Below are positions 51,301 through 59,116 of a stretch of DNA of 64,000 bases, piece after piece (position 1 is the first letter of the stretch; the number at the start of each line of letters is the position of its first letter). Under the pieces are notes generated by a model. It ran no database searches, was not told the origin of the DNA, and worked only from the letters and a program-made list of their open reading frames with translations. This DNA is from JAICND01 sp040905905. Lineage in GTDB: Bacteria > Actinomycetota > Acidimicrobiia > Spongiisociales > ZC4RG35. The stretch is from the NCBI GenBank assembly GCA_040905905.1, contig JBBDQN010000050.1, positions 174,645-238,644 of the forward strand. Direction: 5' to 3'. Both the position numbers and the translations under genes were made by a program.

Positions 51301-51651
51301 GGGGGTGACGTGGTCTCGACGTTGAGTGTTGAGGCGTCGGAAGCGAGCCGAGGTCTCCGGATCCTCGTTAAAGAGCCGGAAAACAAACACAAGTGCCGAA
51401 GACAACTTCGCACTGGCTGCCTAACAAACGCAGTCCGTCCGCCCGGTGGGAGCCTGCCTCGCCGGAATCGGGCGCCGCAAAGCAGGATGCGTCTCCCGGG
51501 ATCCGGGACCGGGAGGCAAAGATCAACACCGGATAGGAAGATGGGAAGCCCGCCGTTGGGGTCCCACCAACCGAAAGCTCGCCGACGGCTGCGCTCGGAG
51601 ATGCCGACGCCAACGACTTAGCGGACCCGGGTTCGACTCCCGGCACCTCCA
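51301..51651 (+). ncRNA. ssrA: Transfer-messenger RNA
   Basis: A 351-nt tmRNA. The 5' GGGGGTG pairs with CACCTCC at 51644-51650 to give a seven-base tRNA-like acceptor stem. GGGGGTGACGTGGTCTCGACG is the characteristic start, and CCGGGTTCGACTCCCGG near the end is the T-arm. The alanine-specific G-U pair is present at the third position. The 3' CCA is not encoded and would be added. A tag-coding frame lies within. It rescues stalled ribosomes with SmpB, encoded upstream. The one-piece form is seen, not the permuted two-piece type. Confidence 0.93.
51377..51424 (+). other. tmRNA proteolysis-tag reading frame
   Basis: The frame ending in TAA at 51422-51424 encodes RKTNTSAEDNFALAA, finishing with the ALAA degron recognised by ClpXP-type proteases. 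The resume codon is probably CGG at 51377, judged by alignment with the Bacillus type (GKTN...), which also has an AAA-rich stretch just before. Preceded in translation by the alanine carried by tmRNA. A GCC at 51395 is an alternative, giving a shorter tag AEDNFALAA. Confidence 0.8.
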
Positions 51652-51711
51652 AGAGCGCTCGGCCGCGAGTTCGAGCGTTCCTGGAGCTCCATGGTTGATG
51701 CCTCGACTCGG

Positions 51712-52626
51712 TCAAAGATCGAGGGAGAGCTGGCTTCTCCCTCCCATCGTGGCCTTGCGCTTGGCTTGACGCGGGGCCTGCTTCGGGTACAGGCGCTGGT
51801 ACTCGCCGACCAACTCGGGACTGTCTTGAACTAGCCAATCCAGAAAGTGCCCTCTGACGCCCCGCAGGTGCAAACGCACCCGGTGGCATGAATCGGCCCC
51901 GGCTTCCCGAACCGCGGCTCGCAGTGCTTCTAGCTGCTCCGGTCGATCGGAGATCCCCGGGATCAGCGGCGCCATCATCACCCCGCAAGGCACGCCGGCT
52001 TCATTGATTTTGGCCACGGCTTCGAGTCTCTTCCTCGGATGGGGAGTGCCGGGCTCGGTGCGCCGCCAAACATCCTCGTCGACGGTGGCCACGGAGAAAT
52101 CCACCCTCGCCGCCGCCCTCTTAGACGCCTCAATGATCAAAGGAAGGTCACGCAACACGAGCGGCGACTTGGTGAGAATTGAGAACGGGTTTTCGCGTTC
52201 TGCCAGAACCTCGATGATTCCCTTGGTCAGCCGGTATTTGCCTTCGGCGGCCTGATAGGGGTCGGTGTTGGTGCCCATTGCGATGGAGTCGCCGGCCCAT
52301 CGGCCCGGCACGGTTTCGGCGCGCACCAGGTCGACGGCATTGACCTTGACAACGATCTGACTGTCGAAGTCCGAACCCATGTTGAATCCCAGGTATTCAT
52401 GGGTGGGCCGAGCAAAGCAATAACTGCATCCATGACTGCATCCTCGATAGGCGTTGATGGTGAAGTTGAACCATGGCGTCCCTGGTGGGGCAGGGTTGAT
52501 GATCGACTTGGCCTCCACCTCGTGGAAGGTCAGTCCGCGGTACTCACCTCGACCCACCACCCTACGGGTGGTTTCGAAGAGAGCCTCCTGGCCATTGGTC
52601 GATTGCTGCCAGCGCAACTCGCCCAC
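51712..52626 (-). CDS. Radical SAM protein, Rv2578c family
   Basis: A 304-residue radical SAM enzyme. The [4Fe-4S]-binding motif is CSHGCSYCFARPTH (CxxxCxxC) near residue 62-75, followed by the SAM-binding strand regions and TKSPLVLRDLPLI. The lead-in NPAPPGTPWFNFTINAYRG is diagnostic for the Rv2578c-type group, distantly related to spore photoproduct lyase and known only as uncharacterised. The C-terminus carries a short basic tail. Its stop lies 61 bp past the tmRNA end, converging on it. Divergent from acyl-CoA dehydrogenase with 72 bp between. Substrate unknown. Confidence 0.85.
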   Translation of the reverse strand: MGELRWQQSTNGQEALFETTRRVVGRGEYRGLTFHEVEAKSIINPAPPGTPWFNFTINAYRGCSHGCSYCFARPTHEYLGFNMGSDFDSQIVVKVNAVDLVRAETVPGRWAGDSIAMGTNTDPYQAAEGKYRLTKGIIEVLAERENPFSILTKSPLVLRDLPLIIEASKRAAARVDFSVATVDEDVWRRTEPGTPHPRKRLEAVAKINEAGVPCGVMMAPLIPGISDRPEQLEALRAAVREAGADSCHRVRLHLRGVRGHFLDWLVQDSPELVGEYQRLYPKQAPRQAKRKATMGGRSQLSLDL

Positions 52627-52698
52627 CCCGGCATCCTACCGAACAGACGTTCGATAGTCGACTCCAGAGTAGAGGCGGCCGATATATCTTCTCAGCTG

Positions 52699-53844
52699 AT
52701 GTCCACAAACATCTACGAAACCGAGGACTTGGCGGCGATCAGAGCACAAACCCGTCGTTTTGTCGAAGAGCAGGTAATCCCCCACGCCGACGCCTGGGAG
52801 CAATCCGGGAGTGTTCCTCGCGAGGTGCTGAAGCAAATGGGTGACATCGGTTTCTTTGGTCTTCGAGTTCCCGAGGAATACGGGGGGGTCGGACTGGGAA
52901 CGCTCGCAACCGTTGTCTTCGCCGAGGAGTTGGGTCGCTCCACTTACGGAGGGTTCGCCATCACAGTGCTGGTCCATACCGACCTGGCCACCCCCTACCT
53001 TCTCAACTTCGGCTCTGAGGAACAGAAGAAGCGGTGGTTCCCAACCATGCTCACCGGCCAGACGCTCACGGCTATTGCCGTCACGGAGGCCGATGCAGGA
53101 TCCGATGTTGCAGCGATCAGAACCAGGGCCATCCCGGACGGAGACGGATGGCGACTGGACGGATCCAAGATGTTCATCACCAATGGTTCGACTGCCGACC
53201 TCGTGTTCGTCGCCGCCAAGACTGATCCCACCACCAAGGGTTCGCGCTCAATGTCGATCTTCGCTGTTCCATTCGACACCCCGGGTTTCAAAGTCAGCCG
53301 GGCGCTACCCAAGATGGGTTGGAGAAGCTCTGACACCGCCGAGCTCACCTTCGACGGCTGCTGGGTGCCGGCCGACCATTTGATCGGGGAGGAAAACCGG
53401 GGCTTCTACTACATCATGACCAACTTCCAGAACGAGAGGGTGGCCATCGCCGCTCAGGCGGTGGGTGAGGCACAACGGGCCGTGGAAGTAACGATCGAGC
53501 ATGCCCGTTCGCGCCGAGCCTTTGGCTCTCCCTTGTGGGAAAAACAGGCCATCCGCCAACGCTTGGCGATGCAGGCGACAAAGCTGGAAGCAGGGCGCCA
53601 GTTGCTCTGGCATACCGCCTGGTTGCTCGATCAAGGCCAGGACGCCGTGCGGGAAGTATCAATGGTAAAGGCCTATGTCGGCGAGCTTGTCAACGACATC
53701 CTCTACGACTGTGTCCAGTTCCACGGCGGCATGGGCTTTATCGTCGAAACGGCGGTGGAACGGATGTACCGGGACGTCCGCATCCACTCAATCGGCGGAG
53801 GAGCGACGGAGGTGATGTTGGAGGAGATCGCCAAGCGGCTTTAA
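52699..53844 (+). CDS. Acyl-CoA dehydrogenase
   Basis: A 381-residue FAD enzyme of the acyl-CoA dehydrogenase superfamily that introduces an alpha-beta double bond into an acyl-CoA. Motifs: VTEADAGSDVAAI and KMFITNGSTADLVFVAAKTDP (FAD/substrate sites), RRAFGSPLWEKQAIRQRLA, and the C-terminal RDVRIHSIGGGATEVMLEE. The usual catalytic Glu in YEGT is replaced in this IGGG position; related enzymes with GGG place the base elsewhere, in a helix near residue 245. Start ATG at 52699 lies 10 nt after a TATATC box. Ends overlapping the convergent DUF983 gene by 4 bp. Substrate unknown; it fits the fatty- or branched-acid catabolism of the window. Confidence 0.9.
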   Translation: MSTNIYETEDLAAIRAQTRRFVEEQVIPHADAWEQSGSVPREVLKQMGDIGFFGLRVPEEYGGVGLGTLATVVFAEELGRSTYGGFAITVLVHTDLATPYLLNFGSEEQKKRWFPTMLTGQTLTAIAVTEADAGSDVAAIRTRAIPDGDGWRLDGSKMFITNGSTADLVFVAAKTDPTTKGSRSMSIFAVPFDTPGFKVSRALPKMGWRSSDTAELTFDGCWVPADHLIGEENRGFYYIMTNFQNERVAIAAQAVGEAQRAVEVTIEHARSRRAFGSPLWEKQAIRQRLAMQATKLEAGRQLLWHTAWLLDQGQDAVREVSMVKAYVGELVNDILYDCVQFHGGMGFIVETAVERMYRDVRIHSIGGGATEVMLEEIAKRL

Positions 53845-54248
53845 GGCCGGCCTTCGATCCGCGCCCGCGCGTTCTCGATCTCGTGGTGCTCAAGAGGGTG
53901 GACCGAGAGATCGTAGGCCACCCACAGCAGCTTTATCGTCGGGTAACCGAACACCACTGCCAGCACGCTGACGACGATGGTGATGGGCGAGACCATCGAC
54001 CAGGGCACGTCAGGCCAAGTCAGGGCCAGGATCAGCCCGAAGCTTCCGAGAAATGCAACGATGCCCAAAGCCGTGTTGAACGCGACTCCTACCCAGTATC
54101 CCTGCTCCCTCTCGAACTGCAGGCCGCAACCGGTGCAACTCTCGACCAAATCGAACCACTTTCGAAATACCTTCGGCGCTCCGCAGCGCGGGCAGCGGCG
54201 GCGAAGCGCTCGACCGATCATGCTCGCCGCCTTGGTCTTTTCGGCCAT
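53841..54248 (-). CDS. DUF983-family membrane protein
   Basis: A 135-residue protein: a zinc-ribbon-like N-terminus RRRCPRCGAPKVFRKWFDLVESCTGCGLQFE (CxxC and CxxC), then two membrane helices (about 60-80 and 88-108), and an acidic-basic C-terminal tail. This fits the DUF983 family of small cysteine-plus-two-helix proteins with unknown function, often near oxidases. Start ATG 54248 was chosen because MAEKTKAASMIGRAL leads directly into the CxxC; longer frames overlap the pdxH gene and are rejected. It is divergent from pdxH by 28 bp, and the stop overlaps the acyl-CoA dehydrogenase stop. Confidence 0.82.
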   Translation of the reverse strand: MAEKTKAASMIGRALRRRCPRCGAPKVFRKWFDLVESCTGCGLQFEREQGYWVGVAFNTALGIVAFLGSFGLILALTWPDVPWSMVSPITIVVSVLAVVFGYPTIKLLWVAYDLSVHPLEHHEIENARARIEGRP

Positions 54249-54264
54249 CGTCTCCGAGGCTAGG

Positions 54265-54270
54265 TAGCGT
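54265..54270 (+). promoter_or_regulatory. Candidate -10 box of pdxH
   Basis: TAGCGT ends 6 nt before the pdxH ATG at 54277 and no ribosome-binding site lies between, so the mRNA is likely leaderless. Confidence 0.45.
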
Positions 54271-54276
54271 GGCCGG

Positions 54277-54918
54277 ATGGCGCCTTCATTCGAGGAACTG
54301 CGAGTCGAGTATTTGTCTGCTCCCCTCGAGGCCACGGATCTCGACCCAGATCCGGTTACCCAACTGTCCCGATGGATCGACATAGCGGTGTCAACCGGAG
54401 TGGAAGAACCCAATGCGTTCGTCCTCGCGACCGCAGGCGATGACCGCCGTCCGGCCGCCAGGGCGGTTCTTTTAAAGGATCTCTCGCCGCAGGGCCTCAT
54501 CTTTTTTACCAACTACCGCAGCCACAAGGCCGCCGAAATCGCTGCCAACCCCCAGGCCTCGGCGGCGTTTCTATGGACGCCGATCCGTCGACAAGTAAGG
54601 GTCGAAGGCCGGGTTGAGAAGGTAGCCCCGGAGGTGTCTGACGCGTACTTCGACTCTCGGCCACCGGAGGCGAAGCTTGCCTCGGCAGCATCTCCTCAAA
54701 GTGAGGTTGTGGAGAGCAGGCAGCAACTCGAAGAGATGCTCGACCAGCTTCGCCGGAAGTACCCCGACGGCGATGTGCCCCGCCCTTCGCATTGGGGCGG
54801 ATATCGGCTGATACCCGACTGCTTCGAGTTCTGGCAGGGACGGGAGGCCCGGTTTCATGATCGCTTCAGATATCTGCCTTCGGAGGGCGGCTGGCGGGTA
54901 GAACGCCTCGCACCCTGA
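54277..54918 (+). CDS. pdxH: Pyridoxamine/pyridoxine 5'-phosphate oxidase
   Basis: A 213-residue FMN enzyme that makes pyridoxal 5'-phosphate from PMP or PNP. Motifs: ARAVLLKDLSPQGLIFFTNYRSHKAAEIAANP, FLWTPIRRQVRVEGRVEK and the C-terminal PSHWGGYRLIPDCFEFWQGREARFHDRFRY, each part of the FMN- and PLP-binding sites. Length is typical. A -10-like box six nt before the ATG suggests a leaderless message. The next gene begins 17 bp later. Cytosolic vitamin B6 salvage; the product feeds PLP enzymes generally. Confidence 0.95.
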   Translation: MAPSFEELRVEYLSAPLEATDLDPDPVTQLSRWIDIAVSTGVEEPNAFVLATAGDDRRPAARAVLLKDLSPQGLIFFTNYRSHKAAEIAANPQASAAFLWTPIRRQVRVEGRVEKVAPEVSDAYFDSRPPEAKLASAASPQSEVVESRQQLEEMLDQLRRKYPDGDVPRPSHWGGYRLIPDCFEFWQGREARFHDRFRYLPSEGGWRVERLAP

Positions 54919-54922
54919 CCCT

Positions 54923-54928
54923 TACACT
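54923..54928 (+). promoter_or_regulatory. Candidate -10 box of the MBL-fold gene
   Basis: TACACT ends 7 nt before the GTG start at 54936. It lies in the 17-bp gap after pdxH and again fits a leaderless start. Confidence 0.4.
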
Positions 54929-54935
54929 CGACCAG

Positions 54936-55679
54936 GTGCACCTCACTGTCATCGGATCATCGGGCACCTATCCCGCTCCCGGTCGGCCCACAGCCGGCTT
55001 CCTGATCCAGCAGAATTCCACCCGGATTTGGTGTGAAGCAGGTCCTGGGACTTTCGCCGCCCTCCCGGTCGAGCCGGATATGGTCGATGCCATCGTCGTC
55101 TCCCACCAGCACCCCGACCACTGTCTCGACTTGCTCATGGCCTTTCATGCTTTCTGCTTTCGACCCGAGCCCAGGTACGGGGTACCGGTCTATTGCCCCC
55201 AAGCGGTCATCGACAGGCTGCTCGCCTTTGCGGAGGCTGATGATGACTCCGAACTGGAGACGACGCTCGACTTTCGACCGGTGGATGATGGCGACCATGT
55301 CGAGATCGGCGACATCGCAGTGACATTTGCGAGGACAGATCATTCGGTTCCGACGGTCGCGTCCCGATGGGAGGCGAGTGGTCGGGTGCTTGCCTACAGC
55401 GCCGACACTGGCCCTGAAGGCGACTGGATGAGGCTGGCTTCGGGAGCGGATCTATTTGTGTGTGAAGCGAGCTACCAGGGTCCGCCCGGCGAAAGCGACT
55501 ACCCCCACCACCTCACTGCTATGCAAGCCGGTGCAATCGCTCGACAGGTGGGCGCCAAGAATTTGATGCTCACCCACATCCCGCCCTATCTCGATGTCGG
55601 TCGATCGGTAGCCGAGGCCGAAACGACATTCGATCGGCCGGTCGAATTGGCCGTCCCCGGCATCACGAGGAAGATTTGA
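54936..55679 (+). CDS. MBL-fold metal-dependent hydrolase
   Basis: A 247-residue metallo-beta-lactamase-fold protein resembling the RNase Z-like branch. Metal ligands: VSHQHPDHCLDL (HxHxDH-type), DHSVPTVA, YSADTGPEG and LTHIPPYLD supply the rest of the two-metal site. It starts MHLTVIGSSGTYPAPGRPT, typical of the actinobacterial group encoded beside rph and rdgB and often called cyclic-nucleotide or RNase Z-like hydrolase. The first motif reads HQHPDH, so it is complete. GTG start at 54936. Followed by rph 1 bp after its stop. Substrate unproved. Confidence 0.88.
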   Translation: MHLTVIGSSGTYPAPGRPTAGFLIQQNSTRIWCEAGPGTFAALPVEPDMVDAIVVSHQHPDHCLDLLMAFHAFCFRPEPRYGVPVYCPQAVIDRLLAFAEADDDSELETTLDFRPVDDGDHVEIGDIAVTFARTDHSVPTVASRWEASGRVLAYSADTGPEGDWMRLASGADLFVCEASYQGPPGESDYPHHLTAMQAGAIARQVGAKNLMLTHIPPYLDVGRSVAEAETTFDRPVELAVPGITRKI

Positions 55680-55680
55680 G

Positions 55681-56388
55681 ATGAGAGATCGGCAGCCCGA
55701 CGAACTGCGGCCGCTCCGGTTGCACCTCTCCTACACCGACATGACGCCCGGTTCGGTCCTCATCGAGATGGGCCGCACCCGGGTGTTATGTACCGCGGCC
55801 ATCGAATCTGACGTCCCCCGTTGGTTGCGGGACTCAGGAAAGGGGTGGGTCACGGCCGAGTATGGGATGTTGCCGGGATCGTCTTCCGAGAGGATCGGGC
55901 GCGACCAATACGCCAAAGGCCGCGCCCTCGAGATATCGCGTTTGATCGGTCGGGCTTTACGTTCGGTGGTCGATCTCACCGCGTTAGGGGAGAACATGGT
56001 GCGGGTCGACTGTGATGTGGTCCAGGCCGACGGTGGCACCAGGACAGCGGCCATCACCGGCGCCTGGGTAGCGCTGCACGACGCCATCACTGATGGGGTC
56101 ACCAGGGAGGTGTTGGCTCGCAACCCCATCCACGACCATGTAGCAGCGGTTTCGGTCGGGATCGTCGAAGGGATGGTTCTCCTCGACCTCGACTACGAGG
56201 ACGACGTCAGAGCCGAGGTCGATATGAATGTTGTCATGTCGGGTCGAGGGCTACTGGTCGAGGTCCAAGGCACTGCCGAGCGGGCTCCATTCTCCCGTCA
56301 GGAGCTCGATCAGATGCTCGATCTAGCTGCTCACGGCATCACCGAGTTGGTGGACGCACAACGCCAGGCCGCCGCTCCACCCGGATGA
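55681..56388 (+). CDS. rph: Ribonuclease PH
   Basis: A 235-residue phosphorolytic 3'-5' exoribonuclease that trims tRNA precursors and other RNAs. Sequence shows GSVLIEMGRTRVLCTAAIESDVPRWLR, the catalytic/phosphate region SSERIGRDQYAKGRALEISRLIGRALRSVV, and DVVQADGGTRTAAITGAWVAL, all RNase PH signatures. Length is standard; the active hexamer uses conserved Arg in GRALEISRLIGRALR. The tight operon MBL-rph-rdgB is common in actinobacteria. Stop overlaps rdgB start (ATGA). Confidence 0.95.
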   Translation: MRDRQPDELRPLRLHLSYTDMTPGSVLIEMGRTRVLCTAAIESDVPRWLRDSGKGWVTAEYGMLPGSSSERIGRDQYAKGRALEISRLIGRALRSVVDLTALGENMVRVDCDVVQADGGTRTAAITGAWVALHDAITDGVTREVLARNPIHDHVAAVSVGIVEGMVLLDLDYEDDVRAEVDMNVVMSGRGLLVEVQGTAERAPFSRQELDQMLDLAAHGITELVDAQRQAAAPPG

Positions 56389-56966
56389 ACTCAGTCCTCC
56401 GTCTGGTCGTCGCATCAAAGAACCCCGACAAGATCGCCGAGATCGAGTCGGTACTGGAGTCCGCCGGGCTGGATCTCGAGATCGTCCGCGGACTCGATTG
56501 GCCCGATGTCGACGAAACCGCGGCGACTTTGGAAGCGAACGCTTTGTTAAAGGCACGGGCTGTAATGACCGCCACGGGATTGACGGCACTTGCCGATGAC
56601 ACCGGCTTGGAGGTCGATGCACTGGGAGGAGCACCCGGAGTGGTCACCGGTCGCTACGCCGGCCCCGAAGCCACCTATGCGGACAACGTGGCCCGGCTTC
56701 TGGCTGACTTGGAAGGGGTTGCTGAGAGGCAGGCCACGTTCCGGACAGTTGTGGCCCTGGTGACCCCTGAAGGTGACGAGGTGGTATGCGAGGGACGATT
56801 GCCTGGCCGCATCGCCGGCGCCCCGCGGGGCGACTTCGGGTTTGGATACGACCCGGTTTTTGAAGTCGACGGGCTCACTCTGGGCGAGATGAGGACGGAG
56901 CAGAAGAACCTGGTGTCGCATCGGGCCCGGGCTCTGCGATCACTGGCGACGATGATCGGTCGATAA
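56385..56966 (+). CDS. rdgB: XTP/dITP diphosphatase
   Basis: A 193-residue house-cleaning pyrophosphatase that hydrolyses XTP, ITP and dITP to keep non-canonical purines out of nucleic acids. Signature: VVASKNPDKIAEIESVL (substrate loop), LADDTGLEVDALGGAPGVVTGRYAG, FGYDPVFEVDGLTLGEM and SHRARAL near the C-terminus. Length typical of the RdgB/HAM1 family. ATG overlaps the rph stop. The last 27 bp overlap the convergent transporter gene. Confidence 0.95.
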   Translation: MNSVLRLVVASKNPDKIAEIESVLESAGLDLEIVRGLDWPDVDETAATLEANALLKARAVMTATGLTALADDTGLEVDALGGAPGVVTGRYAGPEATYADNVARLLADLEGVAERQATFRTVVALVTPEGDEVVCEGRLPGRIAGAPRGDFGFGYDPVFEVDGLTLGEMRTEQKNLVSHRARALRSLATMIGR

Positions 56967-57827
56967 GGCGCCCACTACTCCGCCCAGGATCATGAGCCCG
57001 CCCAGGATCTGGCTGGTTGTGAGTCGCTCGTTCAAAGTCATCGCAGCCACTGACACACCGACGACGGGTACCAGATTGAGCATCATCCCAACTCTGATAG
57101 CGGGCAGGTGTCTGAGACCAATGAAATAAAGCCAGAATCCCGCGGTGTAGTAGAGGAAGCCAGCCAAAGCTGCCCATAGGAGTGCGGTTGCGTCGAGATG
57201 CCCGATAGATCGGCCGAACCATGCGTCGGCGGAGACGAGAACCACGGCCATCCCAAAGGCGGCGCTCTGTTGAGCGGCGGCTATCAGCAGCGGTTCGTTT
57301 TCGCGAGCGGTGCGGCTGGTTATGACGGTGTGGAGAGCGCAGCATGCAACCCCCAGGAGAATCAATGAGTTGCCGACCTCGGCGAGCGATTGATTGTCCA
57401 GATAACCGGCGACCAGTGCGGCCCCGAGCAGGCCAACCATTGCCCATGAGAACGGTCCGAGCCGCCATCGTTCGCCCAGGACGGGCCATACGAGGATGAG
57501 AATGAGGATTGGCTCGGTAGCCCAGAGCAGAGTCGACATGCTGGCAGTGGTCGAAGCGAGACCGACGAAAGCCAGGGCATAGGCCAGGCCCGGATTGAGC
57601 AAACCGGGAAGGGAAATTCTTCGCAAGTGCTGCCAGGTTGGGCGCAGCCCCTTTCGAAGCACGGCCGTCCACAGCACTAAGACGCTCAGCCCAAGTTGGA
57701 TAGCCAGGAGAAAGAACGGTGATATCCCTCCCAGGGCGTGCTTGGTCATGACGGTGGCGACGCCCCAGGAGGCTGTTGCGGCAACGACAGCCAAGGTGCC
57801 GACGGTGCGCGTCGACAGACGATTCAT
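56940..57827 (-). CDS. EamA/DMT-superfamily transporter
   Basis: A 295-residue membrane protein with about ten helices in two five-helix repeats, the EamA (RhaT/YdcZ-like) arrangement. Helix 1 carries TASWGVATVMTKHALGG and the second repeat GFLYYTAGFWLYFIGLRHLPAIRVGMMLNLVPVVG, the conserved EamA-domain motif. Exports or imports a small metabolite; direction and substrate cannot be told. Stop overlaps rdgB. The gap to the next minus-strand gene is 144 bp with no evident gene. Confidence 0.85.
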   Translation of the reverse strand: MNRLSTRTVGTLAVVAATASWGVATVMTKHALGGISPFFLLAIQLGLSVLVLWTAVLRKGLRPTWQHLRRISLPGLLNPGLAYALAFVGLASTTASMSTLLWATEPILILILVWPVLGERWRLGPFSWAMVGLLGAALVAGYLDNQSLAEVGNSLILLGVACCALHTVITSRTARENEPLLIAAAQQSAAFGMAVVLVSADAWFGRSIGHLDATALLWAALAGFLYYTAGFWLYFIGLRHLPAIRVGMMLNLVPVVGVSVAAMTLNERLTTSQILGGLMILGGVVGALSTDHRRQ

Positions 57828-57971
57828 TAGGAAGACTCCTGACTGGATCGGGTCAACCAGGGACCCGAGACGGACAACTAAGCGTTTAGGCCAAGACCGG
57901 GCAATGTGCCTCGTCGTCGCAGTTGTCGTAGCCGGGGGGAGAGAAAGGCCGGCGGGTCATCGATTCGAATC

Positions 57972-59030
57972 TTAGATGCCACCGACGAAACCAAAGAAGA
58001 CTTCTCTCCAGCGGTCGGCGGCGTCGAAGTGTGGTCCGTGGCCGGATCCTTCAAAGATCTCGGTCCGGACCGCACCGCCGTTGGTGGCATAACGTTCCAG
58101 GACCGAGCGGATCTCCGACACCATCCGTTGGGGAGGAAACACCTCGGATCCCGGACAGCCAGGGATGACCCCCATCTGGCCTAGCGTTCCCATCTCCCAC
58201 GGAGATCCGTCGGCGATGACAATGTCGTCAGAGCCATGGGTCCACAACACCGGGGGTTTCGGATCGATGTCGACGATCCCCGACCAGTTGCAGTACTTTC
58301 CGGAAAGAGCGTTGAGGATCCCGCGCACGCCCGGAGCGATCCCGGGCCAGTTCTCAGTGAGGGTGAAGTCGCCCGGGTAACCGTCGTCGCCGGTGGCCGA
58401 CTTGAGGACCTCGGTGAGGAGGATCTCCTCACGGTCGGATGGTTCGCGATGCGAAGCGCTCCAATAAGAGCTGTTCATCACATTTCTGGGCGACAACGGA
58501 GAGTCTGCACTGCGATCTCCGTCGGCGATGCGCTGGGCGAACTCGGGATTGCCGGTTCCACCACCCGATCCGGCGTAGTCCGAAAAACACGGTGTCCCAT
58601 CGACGTCTTTGATGCCGCCAAAACCGTAAGGGGAAACCGGGTCGATAAACGTGAGAGAGGCCACCGAGGAGGGCCGATCGATGGCATACGATGCGATGGC
58701 TGCGCCACCTGTCGACCAACCGACGAGATGCACCGGGCGATCGATTCCCAGCGCCTCGACCAACGAGTGGGTGTCGTCCGCCCAGTCGCGGAGTCCCCTG
58801 GTGGCGTCGATGGGCTTGCGCTCCGTGTCACCAAACCCTCGCATGTCCGGGGCCACAAACCGGTATTGGTCAGGACCTCCTGACATGAGGTGCTCGAAGA
58901 ACCGGGCTGTTGCCAGGTTGCCGTGGATCATCACGATCGGGATGCCATCGGCGGGGCCACTCTCGAGATAGGCCATCTCAAGGCGATCGGTAGACGTCGA
59001 ACGGCAGCTAACACCCTGCAAATACGTCAT
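57972..59030 (-). CDS. Alpha/beta-fold hydrolase
   Basis: A 352-residue alpha/beta hydrolase. IVMIHGNLATARFF (oxyanion hole), VHLVGWSTGGAAIASYA with the nucleophile Ser near 110, WTHGSDDIVIADGSP with the acid Asp near 265, and FEGSGHGPHFD with the catalytic His near 330. The complete triad and layout are those of epoxide-hydrolase/esterase-like enzymes; the cap domain of about 120 residues (130-250) is not recognisable. The ATG start at 59030 is used. Substrate unknown. No close relation to neighbours except the MFS transporter gene 86 bp upstream on the same strand. Confidence 0.85.
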   Translation of the reverse strand: MTYLQGVSCRSTSTDRLEMAYLESGPADGIPIVMIHGNLATARFFEHLMSGGPDQYRFVAPDMRGFGDTERKPIDATRGLRDWADDTHSLVEALGIDRPVHLVGWSTGGAAIASYAIDRPSSVASLTFIDPVSPYGFGGIKDVDGTPCFSDYAGSGGGTGNPEFAQRIADGDRSADSPLSPRNVMNSSYWSASHREPSDREEILLTEVLKSATGDDGYPGDFTLTENWPGIAPGVRGILNALSGKYCNWSGIVDIDPKPPVLWTHGSDDIVIADGSPWEMGTLGQMGVIPGCPGSEVFPPQRMVSEIRSVLERYATNGGAVRTEIFEGSGHGPHFDAADRWREVFFGFVGGI

Positions 59031-59116
59031 TGTTTCCTCCGGACTGACTGCGGTCTGACAGTAGTTGCCCGGCCTTCACGTATGACGACGGATCAGCCAG
59101 GGGACGGGCGATGCGG

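Noticed and set aside
51256..51621. Open frame over the tmRNA gene
   Set aside because: The region is a structured RNA with acceptor stem and tag; the frame is incidental and differs from the tag frame.
51368..51988. Minus-strand frame over tmRNA and the radical SAM 3' end
   Set aside because: Only antisense to tmRNA and out of frame with the radical SAM gene.
53305..53634. Minus-strand frame within acyl-CoA dehydrogenase
   Set aside because: Antisense shadow of a clear enzyme, no start signal.
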